From Bacteroidota bacterium (GTDB lineage Bacteria; Bacteroidota; Ignavibacteria; Kryptoniales; JAKASW01): a DNA stretch of 64,000 nucleotides. The stretch is taken from positions 69,280 through 133,279 of the forward strand of contig JAKAMG010000005.1 of the NCBI GenBank assembly GCA_021812985.1, in the 5' to 3' direction. Positions 35,691 to 45,381 of the stretch are shown here, piece by piece. How positions within the stretch are numbered: the first letter of the stretch is position 1; each line of letters starts with the position of its first letter. The notes below the pieces were generated by a model, which saw only the letters and a list, made by a program, of their open reading frames with translations, did not search any database and was not told the DNA's origin. A program made the translations under genes and the position numbers.

Positions 35691-36725
35691 CTAGAAGTTA
35701 ATTCCGACTGAAAACTTCTGGACGTAGGTGAGGCGCCCGAAATTCTGATACGCGTAGTCGAGGCCCATCGCGACATTGCCGATTACAACCTTCTTGAGTC
35801 CGAACCCGAGGGTGTAAGACTCCTCGGAGTTTGAAAGGAATAGCGACTTGTAGCCGCCGCGAATGGAGATGATATTGTCGAACACATACTCGGCCCCCAC
35901 ATTCAGGCTCTCATAGTTATCGCTCGGATGGAGCGCATCGACGTCGATCGTGAGCTTGTGCATGTCTGTCGATATGGGACTGTAGGCCAGGCCGACGCGG
36001 AAGTTTAGCGGGAGCGACCACGAGTCGGTTCCGAGATATGCCGGTATTTTTCCGTTGTTGCCGGATGTCGTCGGATCAGGATCGTAAGTTACAAGAAGTG
36101 ATCCGCCCTGCATTTGCATCTTGGTTCCGAAGTTGGAAATCGACATGCCAAGCATTATACCGTCGAATGGCGTCTTGTAGAGTATGCCCATGTCCATCGC
36201 CAAGCCTGTCGCGCTCGCCTCCCAGATAGACTGGTAAACCACCTTCGGGTTGAAACCAATGGAGAAATCCTCAGTCAGGTTAATCGCATAACCTACACTG
36301 AAGGCGATGTCGGAGGCTGTGAAGATCTGTCCCGTACCGTTGGGATTATCGACCGTCGTTACCTTCATGTCGCCGTAAGAGGAGGACGTAAAGCTGACCC
36401 CCATGGTGCCGAAGCTTCCGAGGTTGTAGGAGGCAGCGAGGAAGTTGTAGCCCACGTCGGCAAGCCAGTTTGTGTGGTCGAACATTATTCCGATCCCGTC
36501 TATCTTGGCGAGCCCCGCCGGGTTCCAATAGAAAGCGCTCTCGTCATTGGCTATCGCGACGAAGGCGCTTCCCATGGCAGTTGCTCTTGCGCCCTGGCTG
36601 ATCTCAAGAAAGGGAGCGGCGGTGGTTCCTCTTTTTGAGACGTTTGAAATGAAACTGCTCTGGCCGAACGCCGTCGATGAAATTAGAAGCAGAGCAGATA
36701 TAACCGTTATTGTTCTTGTTCTCAT
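35691..36725 (-). CDS. PorV/PorQ-like outer-membrane beta-barrel protein (second triad)
   Basis: The 344-residue protein starts at an ATG with GGAGA seven bases upstream. The signal peptide ends A-F-G-Q (about 22). The family pattern is FLEISQGARATAMGSAFVAIANDESAFYWNPAGLA, followed by amphipathic strands and a terminal Phe, as in PorV/PorQ (UPF0164). It follows the second VPNPY protein by 12 bp. It is a paralogue of the gene at 18058, which holds the same operon position. Function in cargo hand-over of the type IX system, perhaps specific to the preceding gene's product, is inferred from family knowledge and the repeated gene order. Confidence 0.83.
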   Translation of the reverse strand: MRTRTITVISALLLISSTAFGQSSFISNVSKRGTTAAPFLEISQGARATAMGSAFVAIANDESAFYWNPAGLAKIDGIGIMFDHTNWLADVGYNFLAASYNLGSFGTMGVSFTSSSYGDMKVTTVDNPNGTGQIFTASDIAFSVGYAINLTEDFSIGFNPKVVYQSIWEASATGLAMDMGILYKTPFDGIMLGMSISNFGTKMQMQGGSLLVTYDPDPTTSGNNGKIPAYLGTDSWSLPLNFRVGLAYSPISTDMHKLTIDVDALHPSDNYESLNVGAEYVFDNIISIRGGYKSLFLSNSEESYTLGFGLKKVVIGNVAMGLDYAYQNFGRLTYVQKFSVGINF

Positions 36726-36737
36726 CTAACGTCTCCA

Positions 36738-39700
36738 CTATTTGATAACGGCAAACTTGCCGATATATTTGCCGATTCCGGGCGCTTCGACTTCGAAAAG
36801 ATATACGCCATAGGCTATATCCATGCCGTCATCAGAAACGAGATCCCACGTGATTGATCCGCCACTGTTCAAATTCGAATCACTCTTGTAAAGCGTCTTC
36901 ACAAGCGAGCCTGACATCGTGTAGATGCGGATGGTACAGGTCGCCGGTAGGTTGATGAAGTCAATCACCCGTGTTCCTCGTCCCGTGGGATAAAGTGACC
37001 TCGGTTCCCACGAAGCCGTCGCGATGTACGGGTTCGGAACAACTGATATCTTCGCTAGATCCTTGTTGGCGGCAGAGTCGCTGACCGTCATTGCCTTTGT
37101 GCTGAAGCTGAAGTAATCGCCGCTACCGAACGGGCGGTTGGTATATATCATAAACTTGTCTCCGGGTTTCGGATAAACTGGCGCCACCGCCGGATTCGGG
37201 GGACCCTGGTAATGTATCTCCCAGAGACGAAGCGTCGGCTTCCCGGGTCCCTGGCTTTTCGTCATGATGATGTCGTCACCTATCGTCAGCGAGTGAGACC
37301 CGTCCTGGTCTATCACGACGCTCTCAATTCTCTCGCCCGTATTGATGTCTGTAATCAGATAATTGACTGGCATCATGCCTGATGATGACTGCACGGTGTC
37401 CACAGGGTGGTCATAAAACTCCACCTGGTAATCCGACGGCCATGCGATGCCGCTGCTCGGGTACCGAATCACGGCGAGATTGAGGTTACTGCTGCTCCCG
37501 TACCATCCCGTCAGAGTGTCGTTGACCGAGACAGACGTATCGTTCCTGAACGAGAACACCATTCCATCGAAGGGGAGGCTGAAGACGTTGGGTCCGAAAA
37601 CAGTCGCGTCGACATCGTTTTCGAGCGTGTCAGTCGAGGCGTTATAAGTCCTGATCACGTCATAGGTCGTGGTACGATAAGCGGGGAATGTACCTTGCGC
37701 GGCGAACACTATTCTGTACTGAGCTCCGGCTTTTATCGCTGCCGGGTCCAGCACCTGTGGGGTGATGGTGCCTGTACCGATTCCGCTCGCGACCTTGTTA
37801 ACGTTCCCGACTATCTGAGGCGGAATGTATCCGGCGACGGGCGCATTTGGAATGACCACGGCACAGTTCTGATCGACGAAGGTTATCTTCCCGGAATAAT
37901 CCTGGGTTATGATCTTGGAGCATTCGGTCGGCTGAAGTCCCGTGGTGCCAAAGGCAGTGTCTCCCATCGTGTATGAGCAGACGGCATAATAATAGGTCTT
38001 GCCGTTCGTCACCGTCGTATCCACGAACGAGTGCCGCAGCCCGGTGTTGCTGCCGCGCCAGAATCGCGCGCCGTTTATTCCGACCGGGTCGGGTCCGTAT
38101 ATCGAGTCGACGAGGTCGAACTGTGCTATTGGTTTCCAGTAGACCGGCTCCCCCTGCGAGTCAGTGATTATCTTGTCGTCCTCGAACTGTGGATCCTCGC
38201 TTCTGTAGATGGTGTAGCCCTCAAATGTCTTCTTATATCCGAGCTTCGGATCGCCGTTCTGATAGCCGAGGAAGGGATCCCTGAACTGCTCTGCCACATT
38301 GTCCCAGTAGAGGAAGACTCTTCCGTCTCCGGCGACAGCGTGAACCGTCGGCTTGTAAGGGGGCTTGGAGAAATTGTAGTTCGCGTTGTAAATCTGCTGT
38401 ACGGTCTGCTTATGCTGGAGGACCTGGTTCAGATCGTTGCCCATGATAAGCGCCATGGAGAACCTTTCGCGCAACCCCTTGCCGAGTATGAAAGGGCCTG
38501 AGGCAAAGACCAACTGTATATTCGTGTTGGCAACGGAGGTGTCGACGAAGCCGTTGTTCATCGCCTGCCACATGACGTTGTCGTTTTTCGGCCACATTCC
38601 GTTGGGTCCCTTGTCAGCGAGAGTTCCGAGCGTAACAGATGTCAGTCCAATCTGATCCGATTCGTCCTTGTCGGTGGCATCGAAGTGCGGCTCGCCGTGA
38701 GTCGGAAGCCCGTCACCTTCACCGATATCCGGACCCGGGTAACCTGGATCCCACGGCCCCAGACCGTCAGCGCCCACATCGTCATTGAGAGGTTCATCGG
38801 AATCCCACTTCCCGTTTCCGTTCAGATCCGTATATGGAACCCAGTTATGGTTGTTGTCTATGTTGTCGTCTCTTCTCTCATCAATCATTCCGTCACGGTC
38901 GTTGTCGATCCCATCGAACGGATTGCCGGGGCTCTCCAGGTAGGCGAAACCGAGATATCCTGTCTTCCAGTTGCCCGGGTTTCCTATCCCTGAAGGGGCC
39001 CAGGTATAGGCGACGTTAAGCGAGGTACTGTAGTAGCCGCTATTCGCGGGCTCGGTGGAGTTGGCTCCTCCAATTCCCGGGTCGGCGTAGAATCCGAACG
39101 CCGTGCTGTCGTAAGTGTGGTCTGAAATGTTCACAATATCATAGTGCCAGAATATCACGTCTTCAGCGAGGACGTGAGACCACTGAAAGCCGCGGACTTC
39201 AACCCTCAGGCCTAGCCCTCCGCGGGCGGAGTCGCTGGCGATGGGATAATAGTTGAACGGTGGGAGGGTGAATTTCTTGTCCTGGGAATCATCCATGACG
39301 AAAAATGTCTCGAAGTCAGCGTTCGATACTCCCTTACCGAAATAGCCATACCATTTGCCGTTCCATGATGGATCGAGTCCAAGCGCTAAGGGCCACGTCT
39401 CGGGCAGAGAATTATTGTAATTCCCGCTCGCGTCCACGGCCGGGCTTGTTCCGCTCGGGTTGGCGTAGCCCGGCACAGGCTCCAGACCCCACGGCACGCC
39501 GGTGACAGGGTCCTGGCTGTACTGCTCGCGGTAGGCCGAGACAAGCGGAGTAATTCTTTGCCCGGTGGGGGTCGTGACTCTCGCTGCGATCAGGACGGCG
39601 GTGCCGTCCAGATTATTGTGGCCGGAGCCCGCGGGCCATTCCATGGATGGAGCAAACTCCCAATAACCCACTTCTCCATAATTGAAGTAAAGTGTGTTAA

Positions 39701-39869
39701 TGCGGTTGCCGACCATTATTCCTTCTCTCCGGTAACGGTAGTTCCCGAGAGAATCCGCACGGTAGAGGGGTATTCTCGGATCTTCCTGTCCCACATCGAT
39801 CTGCGCCATGGCAAACTCGGAGAGGACTCCCAGCAACAGCATGAATATCGTAAGAAATCCGCGCTTCAT
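36738..39869 (-). CDS. VPNPY-tailed secreted surface protein with Asp-rich calcium-type motifs (second triad)
   Basis: The protein has 1043 residues with AGGAG before the ATG. The signal peptide ends A-M-A-Q (about 23). The long N-terminal beta region holds Asp-rich loops around 318-400 (DNDRDGMIDE, DLNGNGKWDSDE) that look like calcium-binding or dockerin/thrombospondin-type loops. It also has fibronectin-like segments (about 500-650) and a 100-residue tail starting VPNPYIA at 944 with NLPATCTIRIYT. This tail aligns along its length with that of the gene at 19074. The gene lies 24 bp after the TonB receptor and 12 bp before the PorV-like gene. A surface glycan-binding or capture role in place of SusD is inference. 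Confidence 0.8.
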   Translation of the reverse strand: MKRGFLTIFMLLLGVLSEFAMAQIDVGQEDPRIPLYRADSLGNYRYRREGIMVGNRINTLYFNYGEVGYWEFAPSMEWPAGSGHNNLDGTAVLIAARVTTPTGQRITPLVSAYREQYSQDPVTGVPWGLEPVPGYANPSGTSPAVDASGNYNNSLPETWPLALGLDPSWNGKWYGYFGKGVSNADFETFFVMDDSQDKKFTLPPFNYYPIASDSARGGLGLRVEVRGFQWSHVLAEDVIFWHYDIVNISDHTYDSTAFGFYADPGIGGANSTEPANSGYYSTSLNVAYTWAPSGIGNPGNWKTGYLGFAYLESPGNPFDGIDNDRDGMIDERRDDNIDNNHNWVPYTDLNGNGKWDSDEPLNDDVGADGLGPWDPGYPGPDIGEGDGLPTHGEPHFDATDKDESDQIGLTSVTLGTLADKGPNGMWPKNDNVMWQAMNNGFVDTSVANTNIQLVFASGPFILGKGLRERFSMALIMGNDLNQVLQHKQTVQQIYNANYNFSKPPYKPTVHAVAGDGRVFLYWDNVAEQFRDPFLGYQNGDPKLGYKKTFEGYTIYRSEDPQFEDDKIITDSQGEPVYWKPIAQFDLVDSIYGPDPVGINGARFWRGSNTGLRHSFVDTTVTNGKTYYYAVCSYTMGDTAFGTTGLQPTECSKIITQDYSGKITFVDQNCAVVIPNAPVAGYIPPQIVGNVNKVASGIGTGTITPQVLDPAAIKAGAQYRIVFAAQGTFPAYRTTTYDVIRTYNASTDTLENDVDATVFGPNVFSLPFDGMVFSFRNDTSVSVNDTLTGWYGSSSNLNLAVIRYPSSGIAWPSDYQVEFYDHPVDTVQSSSGMMPVNYLITDINTGERIESVVIDQDGSHSLTIGDDIIMTKSQGPGKPTLRLWEIHYQGPPNPAVAPVYPKPGDKFMIYTNRPFGSGDYFSFSTKAMTVSDSAANKDLAKISVVPNPYIATASWEPRSLYPTGRGTRVIDFINLPATCTIRIYTMSGSLVKTLYKSDSNLNSGGSITWDLVSDDGMDIAYGVYLFEVEAPGIGKYIGKFAVIK

Positions 39870-39880
39870 TCTTTGTTCTC

Positions 39881-39892
39881 CTAATCGATTAG
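39881..39892. promoter_or_regulatory. 12-bp palindrome CTAATCGATTAG at a gene junction
   Basis: A perfect palindrome overlaps the spacer between the second TonB receptor stop and the ribosome site of the VPNPY gene. Its TAATCGATTA core resembles a symmetric LacI-type half-site pair. It could equally be a small hairpin adjusting expression, or chance. Confidence 0.25.
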
Positions 39893-39893
39893 T

Positions 39894-42665
39894 CTAGAAA
39901 ACAACGCTCAAGCCGACGCGCACCGATCGAGGGGCTGAATAGCTTGTCGGGTCGTTGACATACTGCTGCAAAGTGTTGAGCCCTATTATCGTGCCGGCGG
40001 ATGTGATATCCTGCTGCAGCAAGTCGTTGGCGCGCCCCGTCGCGGCGTTCACGTTGACCTCGTTCCTGATATCGAGAAGGTTATACACGAGCGCGAAGAG
40101 ATTCACGTTCAGGCCGTTCGAAAGCCTGAAGGTCTTCTGCGCCCTGAGATCGACGTTGTAAGTGGCCGGCTTGACCGCGTTGTTGTCAAAGAGTATCCCT
40201 TGCGAGATCCTAACATCCTGCGTGTATGGGAATCCGGAGCCGTAGTTGAATATGAGTCCTACAGTCCAGTCATCAGCGCTGCCGACATCCGCTTCAGCAT
40301 TGAGCGTGTTCCTTTGGTCCCAGTCAAGCGGGACAAACATCTTATTCGTTTCAACCGGTGGACTCGACTGGTTGTTGTAGAATACAGACATCGGGTCGGA
40401 GGCGTCACCTTCAGCTATTTGGAATGTATAGTCAATCTTGAGGCTGAAGAGCTCGGAGAATCTCTTGTCCAGCGTGACGATGAAGCCTTTCACGTTGGCA
40501 TAGTCCCTGTTGATGTAGCGCGCGTAGTTGACTCCCTGGTAAGTGTTTATTATCTCCATGCCGAGCCAGTTCCTGATGTCACGATCGTATAGCGTGAAGT
40601 CCAGCGACATGTCTGAAGAGAGAGCCTGCTGGAGTCCTATCTCATACATAACTGTCTTCTGCGCCTGCAGGTCAGGATTGCCCATTACACTCGAGAGCCC
40701 TCCTGTTTCGAGGACGAGCTCACCGGGGTTATCATAGAGGTTTGAAAAACTTGGGATCTGAAAGAAGTGACCATATGAGAAATGAATGATTCCCCTGTCA
40801 GTGATAGGAAATGAGATTCCGAGTCTCGGGCTAATCTGGGTCTTCGCCGAAGCCTCCACCATCCTGCCGGCGTTCGGGAAGTTCGGATCGCGCAGGGGGT
40901 TCTTCAGATCGTAGAGATACTGCGCGTTCGGCTTGAAGTAGTCGAAACGCAGACCGATGTTTATTATCATTATGTCGTATTCCGCCTTGTCCTGAACATA
41001 GGCAGAGAACGCAGTGGGATAGCGCGTATAAGCCTGGTTTCCGGCAGGATCCTGACTGCTTATGCTCCCGAGGTTGAGATACAGAGGAGTATAAGTGGTA
41101 TCTATTCCGGTACCTCCCGAGGGGCTGACGAGACTGTATTCATGGTCGTACAGCTTGTACCAATCGAGCTCAGCGCCGACGCCAATTTTGTGATGGACCG
41201 AAATCTGGTCATTGAGCTGCCACTGCAGTATGCTCTCGATGGTTTCCCTCTCATATCTCCCCGACTGCTGGCCACCCGATTGAAAAGTATAGTTGGACAT
41301 CGGTGAGCCCTGCGTCGGGTCTACATATCTCGGGTCGTACGGATTGGCGTAGACGTATCCTTTGTAGTTGTACCTGTTGACGGCAAATTTCAGTGTCTGA
41401 AATACGTTCTGCGTTGGGATTTGAGTGATCTGGAAACTGTGTATCCAATTGTTCATGTAATGATTCATGAGTCCGTCTGGGGTCCATTCCCAAACATGGC
41501 TGTAGTATTTATTCCAAGTGTCGTTATAGAAGAGCGAATATGAAAACTTCAGAGAGGGCAAGGAGTAACTCAGCTTAGCGTTCGCCGAGTACATCCTCGA
41601 TGGATTCATCGGAACGTAGGCTGAATCGCCTGAGTGAGGCATCACGTAAATCGGATTTCCACTCGGATCGAGAATCGCGTTTCCGTTCGGGTCGGTGAGT
41701 GGAAAGGGCGATACGTCGGTGGTCTTATATATTCTCTGTCCATAAAGGTAACCGGGATCATAGTAATATCTGCCGGTGGCAAAGAACGTAAGGTCAGATA
41801 CAATTTTGGTCGGACCGCTGAGAGTAAACTCGTAATCTCTCGTCCTGAAGGTCGTTAGTTTGCCGACGTTCGGGAAGAGGGACGTATGAGTCGTTACGTA
41901 GTCACCCGTGTAGGCGGAGAGAGAACCATGGAATTGCTGAGAGCCATCCTGGGTCACTATGTTCACGACACCGGACATAGCCTGCCCGTACTCAGCGTTA
42001 AAAGTACCGCTGATGACTTCCATTTCTCTTATGGAGGAGTTTTCCACCTGCAGCGGCAGAGAACCATTGAATGGATCCGTTACCGACAATCCATCAACCA
42101 GATAGGAGACCTCGTCCGAACGTCCGCCTCTAAAGTGGCCACCGACCACCCCCGCCTGGAGATTAATGATCTGGCCGACGCTCTCGACCGGCATCTTACT
42201 GATCTCATTTGCAGAAACGGTTATGGAAGTGGATGTGAGATCCTTCTGAACGAGAGGTCTTTTGGCAGTTACTACGACTTCCTTCGCATTGACCGCCTGC
42301 GGCTCTAGTTTCATGTTCAGAGAGAACGTGAGGTCAATCTTTATGGGAACATCCTTGACCATTACTTTCTGGTAACCGACGGCGCTTATCGTCACGGTAT
42401 AATTCCCGGGCGGAATGTAGTCGACATAATAGTAGCCGTCCATGTCAGTCGCGGCTCCCATGCTTGTACCCTGAATGAGCACAGTGGCACCTATAATAGG
42501 TTCACCTGTCTGAGAGTCCGTAACCTTCCCCGCCAGTTTACCCGTCGTCCCGGCCAAGGAAAGTCGCGACAGCGACAAGACGATGAGCGGAAGCAGAAGC
42601 AATTTCCATAAATGGGGAGAGGCACCTTTCCGGCCCGAGTGACATGGCTTGCAACGATTGCGCAT
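39894..42665 (-). CDS. TonB-dependent outer-membrane receptor (second triad)
   Basis: The protein has 923 residues; GAGGAAA precedes the ATG. A signal sequence is followed by a carboxypeptidase-regulatory-like domain (KLAGKVTDSQTGEPI, about 43-130). Next comes the plug (VGQIINLQAGVVGG, FNAEYGQAMSGVVNIVTQDG) and a beta-barrel ending in a terminal Phe (V-G-L-S-V-V-F). It is shorter than the first receptor by about 190 residues. It begins the second receptor-VPNPY-PorV triad, just downstream of an intrinsic terminator that ends the glucan operon, and has only about 60 bp for a promoter of its own. The substrate is probably an oligosaccharide linked to the neighbouring glucanase genes; this is inference. 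Confidence 0.88.
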   Translation of the reverse strand: MRNRCKPCHSGRKGASPHLWKLLLLPLIVLSLSRLSLAGTTGKLAGKVTDSQTGEPIIGATVLIQGTSMGAATDMDGYYYVDYIPPGNYTVTISAVGYQKVMVKDVPIKIDLTFSLNMKLEPQAVNAKEVVVTAKRPLVQKDLTSTSITVSANEISKMPVESVGQIINLQAGVVGGHFRGGRSDEVSYLVDGLSVTDPFNGSLPLQVENSSIREMEVISGTFNAEYGQAMSGVVNIVTQDGSQQFHGSLSAYTGDYVTTHTSLFPNVGKLTTFRTRDYEFTLSGPTKIVSDLTFFATGRYYYDPGYLYGQRIYKTTDVSPFPLTDPNGNAILDPSGNPIYVMPHSGDSAYVPMNPSRMYSANAKLSYSLPSLKFSYSLFYNDTWNKYYSHVWEWTPDGLMNHYMNNWIHSFQITQIPTQNVFQTLKFAVNRYNYKGYVYANPYDPRYVDPTQGSPMSNYTFQSGGQQSGRYERETIESILQWQLNDQISVHHKIGVGAELDWYKLYDHEYSLVSPSGGTGIDTTYTPLYLNLGSISSQDPAGNQAYTRYPTAFSAYVQDKAEYDIMIINIGLRFDYFKPNAQYLYDLKNPLRDPNFPNAGRMVEASAKTQISPRLGISFPITDRGIIHFSYGHFFQIPSFSNLYDNPGELVLETGGLSSVMGNPDLQAQKTVMYEIGLQQALSSDMSLDFTLYDRDIRNWLGMEIINTYQGVNYARYINRDYANVKGFIVTLDKRFSELFSLKIDYTFQIAEGDASDPMSVFYNNQSSPPVETNKMFVPLDWDQRNTLNAEADVGSADDWTVGLIFNYGSGFPYTQDVRISQGILFDNNAVKPATYNVDLRAQKTFRLSNGLNVNLFALVYNLLDIRNEVNVNAATGRANDLLQQDITSAGTIIGLNTLQQYVNDPTSYSAPRSVRVGLSVVF

Positions 42666-42724
42666 AACTATTTCCTCAAGTGGTAAAAACTTCGGAGTGT
42701 CTGATTTTCTCCTGAAAAAGAGAG

Positions 42725-42756
42725 GAGGTTCGTCTCCCTTTCGGAAGACGAACCTC
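42725..42756 (-). terminator. Intrinsic terminator after the CBM9 protein
   Basis: A perfect 11-bp stem (42725-42735 with 42746-42756) around a 10-base loop is followed on the minus strand by CTCTCTTTTTC. It lies 13 bp after the stop codon of the CBM9 protein and separates the glucan operon from the second receptor triad. Confidence 0.82.
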
Positions 42757-42768
42757 GCTCAGTCAATC

Positions 42769-45312
42769 TTACTTAATCAGCATCATTTTCTTCACGTTCT
42801 GGAACGAACCGGACTTGACCTGGTAGAAGTACACGCCGCTCGCATACTTGGTTGCATCGAACGTTACAGTGTAACTGCCCGCGGTCTGAACACGGTCAAC
42901 CAGCGTTTCGACCTTCTGTCCGAGGACGTTGTAAACCGAAAGAGTCACCAGACCCGGCTTCATGATCGTGTATCTGATCTGAGTCGTCGGGTTGAACGGG
43001 TTGGGATAGTTCTGTGACAACTCATAGGTCGTCGGAGTCTGGACGTTCTGCTTGACCCCCATCACCATCTTGTCCCCAATCCAAGTATAGGACCATACGG
43101 AGACATTCTGGTAGGAATTGCCGTCAGCGATCGGTGAATAGTCGAGCTGTCCGTCTCTGGAAGTCTTTCCCGGCGAGACGCTGCTCAGTTCTATGTCGAA
43201 CGGTATCCTCGCTCCGACGTGAGGCACGAAAACGCTGTCAGTGCCTGTGTAGCCGCCGTTCCGCTTGTGCGCGATATCCGTCCAGGGTATCCTGGCCTCA
43301 AAGTTATAACCATCGAGAGGATCCGGGACCAATCTCGCGCCCCAGTAATAGTCCGTTCCGGGTACTTCCAAAGAGTCAGTTCCCTTGTTGTCGATTATGA
43401 TCCTATCCTGGGCAAACCTGAAATGGTAATCAGGTTGAGCTCCGCCCTCGAGCGCAGTATGAGGGGCGCCCTGATAGTTGTAGAGCCCGATGAACATGTC
43501 TGTGCTCGTGTTGAGCCAGGACGACTGACTGGCGTTGAACACAATGTTGTTTGTGTTGATGTGGCCTGCGACGTAGAGATACGTTTGATCCATCGCGACA
43601 TAGACATCGCCGGAGCTAACGGAGTCGCTGGATATGATCGCGCCCGTTACCTTCGTGCCGCTCCCGTCACTGACTGCAAGATGGAACGGCTTGATGCCGG
43701 CGTTTGTCCACTCGCTGAGGTCGCCATCAGCCTTGAAGTTGAAAGAGGAACCGGAAGTCCACAACGGATAGATGACGGAAACACCCTTCGCCGTGTTCGT
43801 CACAGCACTGTTGTAGGACGCCGGTGTGCCGAGGAGGCCGTCCGTGCTCCTGCACACGACTGCATAGTAGTACGTTACCGGCTGGTCTGTCAGCGGCGCC
43901 GTAAGGACATGCGTGAACGACATGGTGCCCTGCGGTACACCGGTGCCGGCTACGTTGGCCGAGTCTATGTTCGTGATGGGAGACGTCGAATAGTAGATAT
44001 TGTAAGTGGCTCCGGCCTGACCGGGCACGTCTGTCCAGCTGACGATGTTCGAATAGTTGGGTGTCTTGGTGACGGCGACGCCAGTTGCGGCGACCGGTGG
44101 TACCGGATGAGGAGGATTACCAGTCCAGACGTCTGACAACCACACATTCTTCCCGGCCTTGCCATCGCCCTCGGACATAATCTGCCAGACGACGACATTT
44201 GCAGGATTAAACACTCCGGGATTCGAATCCTGTCTCCAGGTGATGTCTCGGAGCGGAATCGCATACTGGTGCCACAATGTGTCCTGCGTGACGTAGAATG
44301 GATATCTAACCTTGGCGTTTCCATCTTCGAACTGGACCGCCATCGAGTCGACGCCAGTATCCGCTTTCATGTAGAACTTCAGACTGTCGACTGGCCATCC
44401 ACCGGAGAGGTTGTAGGGCGGGTTTACGTTGTAACCCCAGCCGTTCCAGCCGTTGCTCCACTGGTCGCCCATGATCCAGTGCATTGAGTTCGTATTGGGG
44501 AAAGGACCATTGCCGTTTTCCTGGAACACCTGAGCATTGCCCCAAGTCCAGGCCTGACCCAGGTTGCTGGGTGAAGTGATCCCGTTGAATATGACGAATG
44601 GAATCGGGAGATTCCCCGTACGGTCAAAGCCCGCCAGCTTGACCTGCATCGTATCGAGAGGAATATTGGTAAATCCTGCCGGTGGGGTGCCTACGGTTAC
44701 AAACACTATGTTCCAACCAACTATCCTGTTCAGGTCAAGCTTGTAGTTGTTGTAGGTGAAGGCGTTCCATGACGTCGGTCCGACGACAAAACCGCTGTCA
44801 CCGGGAGAGACCGATCCGTCTGACTTGATCTGGTGCAGGGGAACGTTCAACTGATACCAATCCCTGGCCTTCGCGAATATGGTATCGTTTTCATAAATGT
44901 AAACCTCCTTGGGATCTCCTGGCTGATCAATGTCCCAGAGCTGTATCCTCATTGCCATGTTCTGAGGGTAGTTAGGAGCGGTAACGACTTTGAGCCAGAG
45001 GCGCAGGGTGTCACTTGAGCTCCAATCAAGATACTGTCCAGTCTGGGCGTTCCAGGCCAGCTGGCCGAAACTTCCCCAGGGATGGAGCGAGTCGATCTTG
45101 ACGTTGACGACTAGCGAAGAGTCGAAACCTGCCGGCTTGTCCGTGCCATCCTGTGAGAGCGTCAGGGAGGCGTTGGCACCGGGCTCGACGTATGTGCTGA
45201 AATTCGAGTCAGCAGACACGTGGCTCAGACTGTCAATCATGCTTTCCTGCGCGAGGGCGGCAGCAGACCAAGCCATGACTGCAACTATAACGGGTAACAC
45301 GATCTTCTTCAA
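42769..45312 (-). CDS. Type IX-secreted multi-domain carbohydrate-binding protein with CBM9
   Basis: The start is a TTG at 45312 with GGAG eight bases before it, giving 847 residues and a clean signal peptide (MKKIVLPVIV, ends A-L-A-Q). Further upstream frame has no ribosome site. The domain order is: two jelly-roll carbohydrate-binding-like regions (about 25-225 and 230-400), a fibronectin III domain (about 405-505: SNIVSWTDVPG), and a CBM9/DOMON-like domain (about 515-740: FKADGDLSEWTNAG, YNFEARIPWTDIA). A type IX tail occupies about 765-847 (NYPNPFNPTT, KKMMLIK). There is no catalytic module, so it is a surface glycan-capture protein. It follows the symporter gene by 69 bp and ends the glucan operon. 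Confidence 0.84.
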   Translation of the reverse strand: MKKIVLPVIVAVMAWSAAALAQESMIDSLSHVSADSNFSTYVEPGANASLTLSQDGTDKPAGFDSSLVVNVKIDSLHPWGSFGQLAWNAQTGQYLDWSSSDTLRLWLKVVTAPNYPQNMAMRIQLWDIDQPGDPKEVYIYENDTIFAKARDWYQLNVPLHQIKSDGSVSPGDSGFVVGPTSWNAFTYNNYKLDLNRIVGWNIVFVTVGTPPAGFTNIPLDTMQVKLAGFDRTGNLPIPFVIFNGITSPSNLGQAWTWGNAQVFQENGNGPFPNTNSMHWIMGDQWSNGWNGWGYNVNPPYNLSGGWPVDSLKFYMKADTGVDSMAVQFEDGNAKVRYPFYVTQDTLWHQYAIPLRDITWRQDSNPGVFNPANVVVWQIMSEGDGKAGKNVWLSDVWTGNPPHPVPPVAATGVAVTKTPNYSNIVSWTDVPGQAGATYNIYYSTSPITNIDSANVAGTGVPQGTMSFTHVLTAPLTDQPVTYYYAVVCRSTDGLLGTPASYNSAVTNTAKGVSVIYPLWTSGSSFNFKADGDLSEWTNAGIKPFHLAVSDGSGTKVTGAIISSDSVSSGDVYVAMDQTYLYVAGHINTNNIVFNASQSSWLNTSTDMFIGLYNYQGAPHTALEGGAQPDYHFRFAQDRIIIDNKGTDSLEVPGTDYYWGARLVPDPLDGYNFEARIPWTDIAHKRNGGYTGTDSVFVPHVGARIPFDIELSSVSPGKTSRDGQLDYSPIADGNSYQNVSVWSYTWIGDKMVMGVKQNVQTPTTYELSQNYPNPFNPTTQIRYTIMKPGLVTLSVYNVLGQKVETLVDRVQTAGSYTVTFDATKYASGVYFYQVKSGSFQNVKKMMLIK

Positions 45313-45381
45313 ACGATCATCTCCGTTTTTTTTGTGAATGGATCGCAGCCCGGGGCCGGATAAAACCGCGGGCCACATTAA

